From the NCBI GenBank assembly GCA_903879825.1, contig CAIRND010000230.1, positions 1-9,583 of the forward strand: a stretch of 9,583 nt of DNA, written 5' to 3'. The notes below the pieces were generated by a model. That model was not told the DNA's origin and searched no databases. It worked only from the letters and a program-made list of their open reading frames with translations. This stretch comes from an uncultured Geobacteraceae bacterium (GTDB lineage Bacteria; Desulfobacterota; Desulfuromonadia; Geobacterales; Pseudopelobacteraceae). Positions 1-6,482 of the stretch are shown here, piece by piece; positions within the stretch are counted from its first letter, which is position 1, and each line of letters begins with the position of its first letter. Made by a program: the position numbers and the translations under genes.

Positions 1-285
1 ACGACACCCCTGACCTACTTTGACACCGGCGACATCCACGATAGTATTTTCAGGATGAAAATCGCGTGAAACCAGCTTATATGGCTTTGAAACATGAATA
101 ACCCGCTGTACACCGGGTAGTTCTAGGATTTTGCTGTCATCCACGTAACCGTGATTACCCAGCACACCGATGGCGGTTCGTTCACTTCCCGGTATCGGTT
201 CGGCCCTGAAACCCATTTCCTGCACGATTCTGCTTATGGAATCCACATCTGTCTGCGTGGCGTTGTGATTCATAACGATCAACAT
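1..285 (-). CDS. aroF: 3-deoxy-7-phosphoheptulonate (DAHP) synthase, N-terminal part, cut by window edge
   Basis: Only the first 95 codons are present; the gene continues past position 1. The product would condense phosphoenolpyruvate with erythrose-4-phosphate, the first step of the shikimate pathway in the cytoplasm. The translation starts MLIVMNHNATQTDVDSISRI and contains ERTAIGVLG (about residues 35-43), then KPYKLVSRDFHPENTIVDV (about 67-85). This matches my recollection of the Thermotoga-type DAHP synthase, with a small ferredoxin-like regulatory domain of about 65 residues followed by the KPYKLVSRE..P linker into the TIM barrel. In that family the N-terminal domain mediates feedback inhibition by Tyr/Phe. 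The catalytic barrel lies outside the window, so activity cannot be checked. The start is the ATG at 283-285, preceded by a GGGGGAG ribosome site; a second in-frame ATG at 271-273 is less well placed. It lies 15 bp after the regulator gene and is probably co-transcribed with it. Confidence 0.88.
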   Translation of the reverse strand, partial: MLIVMNHNATQTDVDSISRIVQEMGFRAEPIPGSERTAIGVLGNHGYVDDSKILELPGVQRVIHVSKPYKLVSRDFHPENTIVDVAGVKVGQGCR

Positions 286-300
286 GTTATCTCCCCCACT

Positions 301-990
301 CTATTCGTGACGTTCTGACAACTTCTCAAGCTTCTCCATCTGGTGCACGACAACACGGTTACCCTGAACCTCTATCACACCTTCATCTTTGAGTTTCCTC
401 AGGGTGCGGGATATTGTTTCACTGGCTGTCCCCAACCGCGAAGCCAGTTCGCCCTTTTTTATCCCCAGATCAATATAGGTGATACCGCCAAAACTGGTCG
501 AACTCTCGGCCGCACGCCGCACAAGAAAAGAGGCCAAGCGGGACGTGACATCAGCAAAAGAGAGCTCTTCTATCTGGCGGGCAAACTGTCGCAGCATCAG
601 CGACAGCGACACAACAAGATTAAGAGCAAAGTTGGGGTTATGACTCATCAGCTCCATAAACCCCTGTCGTGGCAGGTAAAGCACTTCGCCCGCTTCCATA
701 GCCCGCGCTTCAGCGGGATATTTTCCATCACCGAAAAAAGCCGCTTCCGCAAACGTTTCACGCGGTTTCACAAAATGCAGAACCTTCTCACGCCCGTCCG
801 GTGACATACGGCAGAGCTTGATGCTTCCGGACACCAGCAGATAGAAACCGGTTGCCTCCTCTCCTTCACTGAACAGGGTCTCGCCTTTTTTAAAGGTGCG
901 ACGAACCGTGATGGCAGCCAATTGGGCAAGATCGTCATTATTCAGGCCGGAAAAAAGCAGCGGTTTTTTAAGTTGTTCGATAAGTTCCAT
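301..990 (-). CDS. Crp/Fnr-family transcriptional regulator, DNR-like, without Fe-S cysteines
   Basis: A 229-residue regulator of normal family length. Residues about 10-125 form the cyclic-nucleotide-binding-like beta barrel, about 122-150 the long dimerisation helix, and 176-215 a winged helix-turn-helix (KKGELASRLGTASETISRTL). The recognition helix carries E191, S194 and R195, the E..SR pattern of FNR/DNR proteins that read TTGAT half-sites. The segment where CRP binds cAMP phosphate reads FAEAAFFGDGKYPAEARA and lacks the usual Arg-Ser pair, so cAMP is an unlikely ligand. Only one cysteine (C60) is present, so an FNR-type 4Fe-4S cluster is not possible. The ligand is unknown; heme/NO sensing as in DNR is one possibility but is inference. 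The start ATG (988-990) follows an AAAGG ribosome site. The gene lies 26 bp after tkt and 15 bp before the DAHP synthase gene, inside an apparent metabolic operon. Confidence 0.9.
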   Translation of the reverse strand: MELIEQLKKPLLFSGLNNDDLAQLAAITVRRTFKKGETLFSEGEEATGFYLLVSGSIKLCRMSPDGREKVLHFVKPRETFAEAAFFGDGKYPAEARAMEAGEVLYLPRQGFMELMSHNPNFALNLVVSLSLMLRQFARQIEELSFADVTSRLASFLVRRAAESSTSFGGITYIDLGIKKGELASRLGTASETISRTLRKLKDEGVIEVQGNRVVVHQMEKLEKLSERHE

Positions 991-1016
991 GGCAACCTTT
1001 AACGACGTGTCTACGC

Positions 1017-3020
1017 TTATTTCTTCAAAAATGTAGCAATCCGCTGCGCCACCTGCGGTGCAGTGAAACCAAACTGCTCAGCCAGAATTTTATCCGGTGC
1101 CGAAGCGCCGAAATGTTCGACACCGATAAATAGCCCGTCATGGCCGACCAGGAAGCCCCATGAGCCGCCCTGTCCCGCTTCAAAAGCCACACGCGGAATG
1201 CCGGCAGGGAGTACCTGATTACGATATTCTATCGATTGTGCCTGGAATGTTTCCAGACAGGGAACCGATACGACGCGGGCTTTGATGCCCTGCTCCGCCA
1301 GTGTCAGCGCCGCTTCAGCTGCGACATGAACTTCGGAACCGCTGGCAAGAATAACCACATCGGCACTACCATCAGGTGTAGAAACAATGTAGCCGCCTTT
1401 CAGTGCATCAGCAGGGGTGAACGATGCCGGGCGGGCGATCACCGGCAGTTTTTGACGGGTCAGGATCAGCGCGGTCGGGCCGGCAAATTGGAGAGCCGCC
1501 TGCCAGGCGAGGGCAGTTTCTATGCCGTCTGCCGGGCGGATAACCTGCAGACCCGGAATCAGGCGCAGTGAGGCAACATGTTCGATCGGCTGATGTGTCG
1601 GGCCATCTTCACCAACAAAGAATGAATCGTGGGTAAAGATATAGATCGACTGCAGCTGCATAAGGGCAGAAAGCCGAACGGAGGGACGGCAATAATCAGA
1701 AAAGACCAAAAAGGTGGCACCGTAGGGAATGAAACAACCGTAGAGCGCCATGCCATTAACAACAGCCCCCATGGCATGTTCACGAATACCGAAGTGAAGA
1801 TTACGCCCGCCAAAAGAACCGGTCTGAACAGATGCGGCCCCTTTGATATCGCTGTTATTCGAAGGAGACAGGTCGGCTGACCCGCCAACCAGAGACGGAA
1901 TCAGAGCAGCCGCTTTCTGGAGAACCGCCCCAGACAGAGAACGTGTCGCGCCATCTTTACCCGCAACCACCGCCAGCAACTCCTCGGACAGGTTGGCAGG
2001 CAGATGCTTGTTCCACATTTCATCCCACAGCTTCGCTTTATCGGGATTGGCTGCATGCCATGCTTCAAAACCACGCTGCCAGGCAGAATAGTTCTGTTTC
2101 AACTCATCAATCCGATCCTGACAGGTATCACGAACCTCCTGAGGAATTTCGAACGGCGCATGTGGCCAGCCCAAATTAGCGCGTGTCGCAGCAATCTCGT
2201 CTGCACCCAGTGGTGAGCCGTGGGCGCCTGAAGAGTCCTGTTTGGCCGGACTGCCGAAAGCAATGTGAGTTGTTGCGATTATAAGCGACGGACGATTCGT
2301 CTCGGCTTTGGCAGCGGCGATAGCAGCAATGATCTGGTCATAATTATGACCGTCTATTTCCTGCACATGCCAGTCACATGCGCCGAAACGGCCGGAAATA
2401 TTCTCTGACCAGGCCAGTGAGGTTTTACCTTCTATAGTGATGCTGTTGCTGTCATAAATGTAAACCAGATTCCCCAGTTTCAGGTGTCCGGCCAGTGCAG
2501 CGGCCTCGTAGCTGATACCCTCCTGAAGATCGCCGTCACCAATCAGTGCATACACGGTGTGATCAATTGGTTTGAAGTCGGCCGTATTAAACCGCTCTGC
2601 AGCCATTTTTGAGGCAAGCGCCATACCAACGCCATTGGCAAAACCCTGTCCAAGAGGCCCGGTGGTAACTTCAACACCGACCGTGTGACCGAATTCCGGA
2701 TGGCCGGGAGTTTTGCTGCCCCACTGGCGAAAGTTTTTCAGTTCGTCCAGCGGCAAGTCATAACCGAAGAGATGCAAAAGAGAATAGAGCAGCATTGAGC
2801 CATGCCCTGCTGAAAGAACAAAGCGGTCGCGGTTTGGCCAGCGTGGGTCTTCAGGATTAAAGGAGAGAAAATTACCCCACAGTCCAACGGCACAGTCGGC
2901 AGCCCCCATTGGAAGACCGGGGTGACCGGAGTTTGCTCGTTCAACGGCATCGACCGAGAGAAAACGGATGGCGTCGGCGCACTGCCGGGCCTTGTCTGCG
3001 GGAATCATAATGTGGTGCAT
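1017..3020 (-). CDS. tkt: Transketolase
   Basis: Thiamine-diphosphate-dependent enzyme of the non-oxidative pentose phosphate pathway. It moves two-carbon units between ketoses and aldoses and so interconverts xylulose-5-P, ribose-5-P, sedoheptulose-7-P, erythrose-4-P and fructose-6-P. From the chosen start the protein has 667 residues, close to the roughly 663 of E. coli TktA. Visible motifs (numbered from that start) are SGHPGLPMGAA (His about 33), GHGSM (His about 73), GPLGQG (about 121-126), the ThDP/metal motif GDGDLQEG...DSN (about 161-192), the pyrimidine-side FGIREH with the catalytic Glu (about 414), and THDSFFVGEDGPTHQP (about 463-478). The open frame extends to a TTG at 3033-3035, but an AAGGA site sits 6 bases before the ATG at 3018-3020, so I chose the ATG. 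It lies 28 bp after thiL, whose product makes the ThDP cofactor, in an apparent operon. Confidence 0.97.
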   Translation of the reverse strand: MHHIMIPADKARQCADAIRFLSVDAVERANSGHPGLPMGAADCAVGLWGNFLSFNPEDPRWPNRDRFVLSAGHGSMLLYSLLHLFGYDLPLDELKNFRQWGSKTPGHPEFGHTVGVEVTTGPLGQGFANGVGMALASKMAAERFNTADFKPIDHTVYALIGDGDLQEGISYEAAALAGHLKLGNLVYIYDSNSITIEGKTSLAWSENISGRFGACDWHVQEIDGHNYDQIIAAIAAAKAETNRPSLIIATTHIAFGSPAKQDSSGAHGSPLGADEIAATRANLGWPHAPFEIPQEVRDTCQDRIDELKQNYSAWQRGFEAWHAANPDKAKLWDEMWNKHLPANLSEELLAVVAGKDGATRSLSGAVLQKAAALIPSLVGGSADLSPSNNSDIKGAASVQTGSFGGRNLHFGIREHAMGAVVNGMALYGCFIPYGATFLVFSDYCRPSVRLSALMQLQSIYIFTHDSFFVGEDGPTHQPIEHVASLRLIPGLQVIRPADGIETALAWQAALQFAGPTALILTRQKLPVIARPASFTPADALKGGYIVSTPDGSADVVILASGSEVHVAAEAALTLAEQGIKARVVSVPCLETFQAQSIEYRNQVLPAGIPRVAFEAGQGGSWGFLVGHDGLFIGVEHFGASAPDKILAEQFGFTAPQVAQRIATFLKK

Positions 3021-3048
3021 GGAAGTTCCTTTCAAATGGGAATAGACG

Positions 3049-4050
3049 CTATATAAGATGGGTGAAACCTTCTGTATGAACTTGAAATCTGCTGCCGTCC
3101 GGGTTACGGGCGGTCACCCCCGGAGAGCTTGCCACTATACCAACACGTGTCACCGCAATGCCACACTTTTTCATAGCTTCGATAATTTTTTCCCGGTTGG
3201 AGCTGTCTGCGGTGAAACACAACTCGTAGTCTTCACCCCCCGAAAGCGCCAATTCATAAGGAATACGGGTGATATGTGCCGGGTGCGAGCGAAAAGAGAC
3301 GGAGAGAGGTAGATCGCTACAACGGATGCAACCGCCGACCTGTGAAAGCTCGGCTATGTGGCCAAAATCGGCGAGGAGTCCGTCACTAATGTCTATCATG
3401 GCGCTAGCAAGCCCGGCTCCAGCCAAAATAAGGGCAGCAGAAACCCGGGGAGTCGGATCAAGCAGACGGCCAACGATAAATTCGTCCCCTTCTCCTTTCT
3501 CCACCATCCTCAGCCCCAACGCTGCGTCACCGAGCGTGCCGGTCACCCAAATATCGTCATCCGGCTTCGCACCGGTTCTTCGTACAATCCGGTCAGGAAA
3601 CTGTTCACCCATAATAGTTACGGAAAGCGTCAATCCGGAACGAGACGAACAGGTGTCACCGCCAATCAGGGTGACCCGATACTCTGACGCCACAGCCAGA
3701 AAACCGCGAATAAAATCATCTATAAAATCAGGTGGAAGACCGGGAGGGATTGCGAGCGAAAGCAGTGCCCAGCGAGGAATGGCTCCCATAGCGGCAATAT
3801 CGGAAATACTGACCGCCAGTGATTTACGACCCAAACGGTAGGGGTCATGCCAGGCACGGCGAAAATGTACATCTTCCAGCAACATATCCGTGGAGGTCAG
3901 GAGCTGCATCCCGGCTGAAAGTTCAGTCACCGCAGCATCATCACCAATGCCGGTGATAACGCCCTCAGTTGTAATAACTTTGGCCGCAATGCGGGAGATA
4001 AGGCCAAACTCGCCACGATTTGTGCATGCTGTAGAAGCTGAAAGGGTCAC
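3049..4050 (-). CDS. thiL: Thiamine-monophosphate kinase
   Basis: Phosphorylates thiamine monophosphate with ATP to thiamine diphosphate, the last step of cofactor synthesis. The 333-residue length fits the PurM/ThiL family. Motifs in order: RGEFGLISRI near the start (12-21), GIGDDAA (34-40), STDMLLEDVHF (53-63, metal/ATP), SDIAAMGA (83-90), GGDTCSS (130-136), IDISDGL (219-225) and GGEDYEL (271-277). All key acidic residues are present, so it should be active. The start is a GTG at 4048-4050; no ATG or TTG lies in frame between it and the upstream stop, and the GEF motif starts only 12 residues in, so a later start is unlikely. No clear Shine-Dalgarno is visible, so translation may be weak. 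It is the first gene of the minus-strand operon, immediately before transketolase, an enzyme that uses its product. No TPP riboswitch motif was seen upstream. Confidence 0.96.
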   Translation of the reverse strand: MTLSASTACTNRGEFGLISRIAAKVITTEGVITGIGDDAAVTELSAGMQLLTSTDMLLEDVHFRRAWHDPYRLGRKSLAVSISDIAAMGAIPRWALLSLAIPPGLPPDFIDDFIRGFLAVASEYRVTLIGGDTCSSRSGLTLSVTIMGEQFPDRIVRRTGAKPDDDIWVTGTLGDAALGLRMVEKGEGDEFIVGRLLDPTPRVSAALILAGAGLASAMIDISDGLLADFGHIAELSQVGGCIRCSDLPLSVSFRSHPAHITRIPYELALSGGEDYELCFTADSSNREKIIEAMKKCGIAVTRVGIVASSPGVTARNPDGSRFQVHTEGFTHLI

Positions 4051-4080
4051 TGTCGGATCAATCTTGTGTGCTTATTAAAA

Positions 4081-4122
4081 GTAAAGCGGACTGGTGGGCC
4101 ACGCGTTGGGTAAAGCGGTCTG
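4081..4122. repeat. Imperfect 13-bp direct repeat in the thiL leader/promoter
   Basis: GTAAAGCGGACTG (4081-4093) and GTAAAGCGGTCTG (4110-4122) match at 12 of 13 positions and start 29 bases apart, close to three helical turns. The upstream copy overlaps the predicted transcription start of thiL and the other lies in its leader. This arrangement suits a repressor or activator binding on one DNA face, but the binding protein is unknown, and chance or a past duplication cannot be excluded. Confidence 0.5.
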
Positions 4123-4123
4123 C

Positions 4124-4151
4124 ATTGTAGCGTACCGCGCTCTAATGGCAA
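4124..4151 (-). promoter_or_regulatory. Predicted sigma70-type promoter for thiL-tkt operon
   Basis: Read on the minus strand, TTGCCA (4146-4151) and TACAAT (4124-4129) are separated by 16 bases, close to the sigma70 consensus. Transcription would start near 4117, leaving a leader of about 65 bases before the GTG of thiL. The call is by eye from consensus and position only. Confidence 0.6.
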
Positions 4152-4185
4152 GCAAAAACCATTACGGCTGAACCATGAAATAATG

Positions 4186-4214
4186 TTGCAACGACCGGTA
4201 CGATATGCTAGTTT
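4186..4214 (+). promoter_or_regulatory. Predicted promoter for the parvulin pair
   Basis: TTGCAA (4186-4191), a 17-base spacer, then TAGTTT (4209-4214) preceded by TGC, which gives an extended -10. The predicted start is near 4221, about 50 bases before the GTG of the first parvulin gene. The -10 is weaker than consensus. It lies back-to-back with the thiL promoter. Confidence 0.45.
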
Positions 4215-4269
4215 CCATCCGTTTAAATACACTTACATACCGCTGAACACAAACGAAAAGGAGCTTTAC

Positions 4270-5223
4270 GTGAAAATGATTACTACGACGAAACTATTTA
4301 CCGCCACTCTCTGTGTGGCTGCACTTTTTGGCTGCCAGGGAGGGTCCACATCCGGTGGGACAAAAACTGAAGGCAAAAAAGAGGGCAAAGTTCTGGCCGA
4401 AGTTAATAGCGGCAGCATTACCACCGGCGATTTTGACCGTGAACTTAAAAACCTGCCCGAATACCTGAAAGCGATGGCCGACACCCCCCAGGGCCGTAAA
4501 GAGATGTTGGACACAATGGTCATTCGTGAATTGATTCTGCAACAGGCGTCAAAAGACGGTCTTGATAAAGGCCCTGAAATTGAGGAAAAACTGCAGGATC
4601 TCAAAAAACGCCTGATTGTTGAATCCTTCCTCAAGAAAAAGGTTGAAGTTGAATCCAAAGTTTCTGATGAAGATCTGAAGAAATTCTATGAGCAGAACAA
4701 AGACAAGTTCAAGTCCGGCGAACAGATCAAAGCGAGCCACATTCTGGTAAAAACCGAAAAAGAGGCTAAAGACGTTCTGGCCAAGATTAAAGCTGGCGGC
4801 AATTTTGAGGAACTGGCCAAAAGCAGTTCAGTAGATTCTTCATCAGCAAAGGGTGGCGATCTGGGATGGTTTGGCAAAGGCAGCATGGTTCCGGCTTTCG
4901 AAAAAGCAGCTCTCGCACTGAAAGAAGGACAGACTTCTGATGTGGTAAAATCTGATTTCGGCTTTCACATCATCAAGCTGACCGGTAAACGTCCGGCAGG
5001 CATCCGCCCACTTGAAGAGGTAAAAGAGCAGATCAAGGGTGCGATCATGCCGACCAAGCAGCAGGAGGTTTTCCAGAAGATCAAGGATGAGCTAAAAAAG
5101 ACCGCCAAGATCACCATTAAGGAAGACGTGCTTAACAGCGTAAGCGGCAAAAAAGAAGAGCCGAAAGCTGATGACAAAAAGCCAGCCGAAGCGGTTAAAC
5201 CGGCAGCTCCTGAGAAAAAATAA
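4270..5223 (+). CDS. Lipoprotein parvulin-type peptidyl-prolyl isomerase (SurA/PrsA-like), first copy
   Basis: A 317-residue predicted periplasm-facing foldase. A Lys-containing N-terminus, a hydrophobic stretch (9-20) and a lipobox-like LFGC ending at C22 suggest signal peptidase II processing; Phe at the second lipobox position is unusual. Residue 23 is Gln, so by the E. coli rule it would go to the outer membrane. Residues about 40-140 form a helical SurA-N-like chaperone region, and about 152-240 a PpiC/parvulin domain with ASHILVK (H157), SSVDSSS (D189), GGDLGWF and GFHII (H233), all expected for an active isomerase. The tail (293-317) is rich in Lys, Pro, Ala and Glu and looks disordered. 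The open frame reaches back to 4183, but AAAAGGAG at about 4256-4263 sits 6 bases before the GTG at 4270, and only this start puts the signal peptide at the N-terminus. An ATG at 4276 is a close alternative. It probably helps outer-membrane or secreted proteins fold. Confidence 0.92.
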   Translation: MKMITTTKLFTATLCVAALFGCQGGSTSGGTKTEGKKEGKVLAEVNSGSITTGDFDRELKNLPEYLKAMADTPQGRKEMLDTMVIRELILQQASKDGLDKGPEIEEKLQDLKKRLIVESFLKKKVEVESKVSDEDLKKFYEQNKDKFKSGEQIKASHILVKTEKEAKDVLAKIKAGGNFEELAKSSSVDSSSAKGGDLGWFGKGSMVPAFEKAALALKEGQTSDVVKSDFGFHIIKLTGKRPAGIRPLEEVKEQIKGAIMPTKQQEVFQKIKDELKKTAKITIKEDVLNSVSGKKEEPKADDKKPAEAVKPAAPEKK

Positions 5224-5258
5224 CGAAGCGACGGCACCAGTTCAAAACGATGGGAACA

Positions 5259-5301
5259 GTTAAAACCGGAAGAGCGGGATCACCCCCCTTCCGGTTTTAA
5301 C
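5259..5301 (+). terminator. Intercistronic stem-loop, possible weak terminator/attenuator
   Basis: GTTAAAACCGGAAG (5259-5272) pairs perfectly with CTTCCGGTTTTAAC (5288-5301) around a 15-base loop. The GC core is CCGGAAG/CTTCCGG flanked by A4 and T4, the form of a two-way Rho-independent terminator, but the T run is only four long. It lies between the two parvulin genes with no obvious promoter after it, so partial read-through or mRNA 3'-end protection is as likely as full termination. Confidence 0.6.
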
Positions 5302-5326
5302 ATCTACTGAAGAAAAGAGCTCACCT

Positions 5327-6400
5327 ATGAAGCAACGCATTTTGGCAGCAGTAACAGCAACCATCGCTATGTTCGTCATCAGCGGATGTGCCGGAAACGA
5401 TGCAGCTGTCAGCAAGGATTCAGCAGCGTCGATGCTCAAGGCGAAGCAATCCGCACCACCTCTTGACGCCCTTAAAAAGCCGAAAACCTTGTCAAACGCT
5501 ATTGCAGCGCTTGTCAACGACGAGATAGTCACCCTGAATGAAGTCAACCGGGAAGCGCTGCCTGCCATTACCGAAGCGGAGAAAAAAGCTGCTCTGAATG
5601 ACAAAGAACGCAGCCAGATTCGCCGCGCGGCACTTGACCATCTGATTGAAAAGAAACTGACCGACCAGAAGATAAAAGAACTAGGCATAAAAGTATCAGA
5701 AGAAGAAATCCGTCAGGCAATCGATGACGTCCGAAAACAAAACAATATCCCTTCTCAAGAGGCGTTAGTAGCGGCCTTGGTGGGACAGGGACTCTCTTTT
5801 GACCAATACCGCAGCCAGCTTCAGGAACAGATTGAAAAGTTGAAACTGGTGAGCATGGAAGTTCGCGCCAAGGTCCAGGTTGGTGAAACGGAAATGCGGG
5901 ATTATTACACGGCAAATCTGGCCAAATACTCCGAAGAAGAGAACTACCGTGCCCGGCACATTTTCTTCAAGACCGGTGAGAAGGCGGCTGCAGAGGAGAT
6001 ACAACGTTCAAAAGCCACTGCCCTTGCAGTCCTCGCTGATGCCAGGAGCGGTAAGGATTTTGCCGAACTGGCAAAGAATTTTTCGGAAGATCCGGCGGCC
6101 CGCAAGGATGGCGGCGATCTCGGAACTTTCAAAAAAGGTGACATGCAACTGGAACTGGAAAAAACCATCATTTCTCTGAAGCCGGGCGAAATCAGCGATC
6201 TGGTAATAACTCCGATTGGCTTTCACATTATCAAACTGGAATCGCGGGTGGGTGGCACGGTCAAATCATTTGACAGCGTCAAAGCAGAGATAGAAGAGAT
6301 TCTGTACCGTAAAAAGTCAGAGGATCGATTCACCGTCTGGGCTCGTGACTTGCGCGCGAAAGCCACGGTGGAAATCAGGGTGCTTGAAGGTTTACAGTAA
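5327..6400 (+). CDS. Lipoprotein parvulin-type peptidyl-prolyl isomerase (SurA-like), second copy
   Basis: A 357-residue predicted periplasmic foldase. A signal peptide with a good lipobox, ISGC ending at C21, is followed by Ala at +2, suggesting outer-membrane anchoring. After a linker, a SurA-N-like region (about 58-190) begins NAIAALVNDEIVTLNEV, resembling the start of mature SurA. The parvulin domain covers about 205-305 with RARHIFF (H211), SEDPAARKDGGDLG (D255) and GFHIIKL (H300); the conserved parvulin residues are kept. About 50 residues follow, helical in appearance. Unlike SurA there is one isomerase domain and a lipid anchor. The ATG at 5327 follows only a weak AAGAG site but is the only start with a proper signal peptide. 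It lies 103 bp after the first copy on the same strand, past a stem-loop. The two proteins share domain order but differ in tail and linker, so they look like diverged paralogues with different clients. Confidence 0.92.
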   Translation: MKQRILAAVTATIAMFVISGCAGNDAAVSKDSAASMLKAKQSAPPLDALKKPKTLSNAIAALVNDEIVTLNEVNREALPAITEAEKKAALNDKERSQIRRAALDHLIEKKLTDQKIKELGIKVSEEEIRQAIDDVRKQNNIPSQEALVAALVGQGLSFDQYRSQLQEQIEKLKLVSMEVRAKVQVGETEMRDYYTANLAKYSEEENYRARHIFFKTGEKAAAEEIQRSKATALAVLADARSGKDFAELAKNFSEDPAARKDGGDLGTFKKGDMQLELEKTIISLKPGEISDLVITPIGFHIIKLESRVGGTVKSFDSVKAEIEEILYRKKSEDRFTVWARDLRAKATVEIRVLEGLQ

Positions 6401-6420
6401 CGTTGCTGACAGATATACGT

Positions 6421-6462
6421 AAAACGGCCGCTCATCTTATGCAGATGAGCGGCCGTTTTTTT
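6421..6462. terminator. Strong Rho-independent terminator between convergent genes
   Basis: AAAACGGCCGCTCATCT (6421-6437) pairs with 6443-6459 in a perfect 17-bp stem around a 5-base loop, followed on the plus strand by a run of seven T (6456-6462). On the minus strand the stem ends in four T. It sits 20 bp after the second parvulin stop and 20 bp past the stop of the convergent receiver gene, so it probably serves both. Confidence 0.93.
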
Positions 6463-6482
6463 ATATTTTCCTGCTGTTCCTG

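Noticed and set aside
343..804. 153-codon open frame on the plus strand
   Set aside because: It lies wholly opposite the Crp/Fnr regulator gene, has no ribosome site, and its translation shows no recognisable domain.
3269..3841. 190-codon open frame on the plus strand
   Set aside because: Antisense to thiL, low-complexity Ser/Pro/Arg-rich translation typical of a shadow frame; thiL is confirmed by family motifs.
4051..4120. Possible TPP riboswitch in the thiL leader
   Set aside because: The conserved CUGAGA-type THI-box motif was not found and the leader is only about 65 bases, shorter than a typical TPP aptamer.
4047..4232. 61-codon minus-strand open frame in the divergent intergenic region
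   Set aside because: It overlaps both predicted promoters, has no convincing ribosome site, and its translation resembles no known protein.
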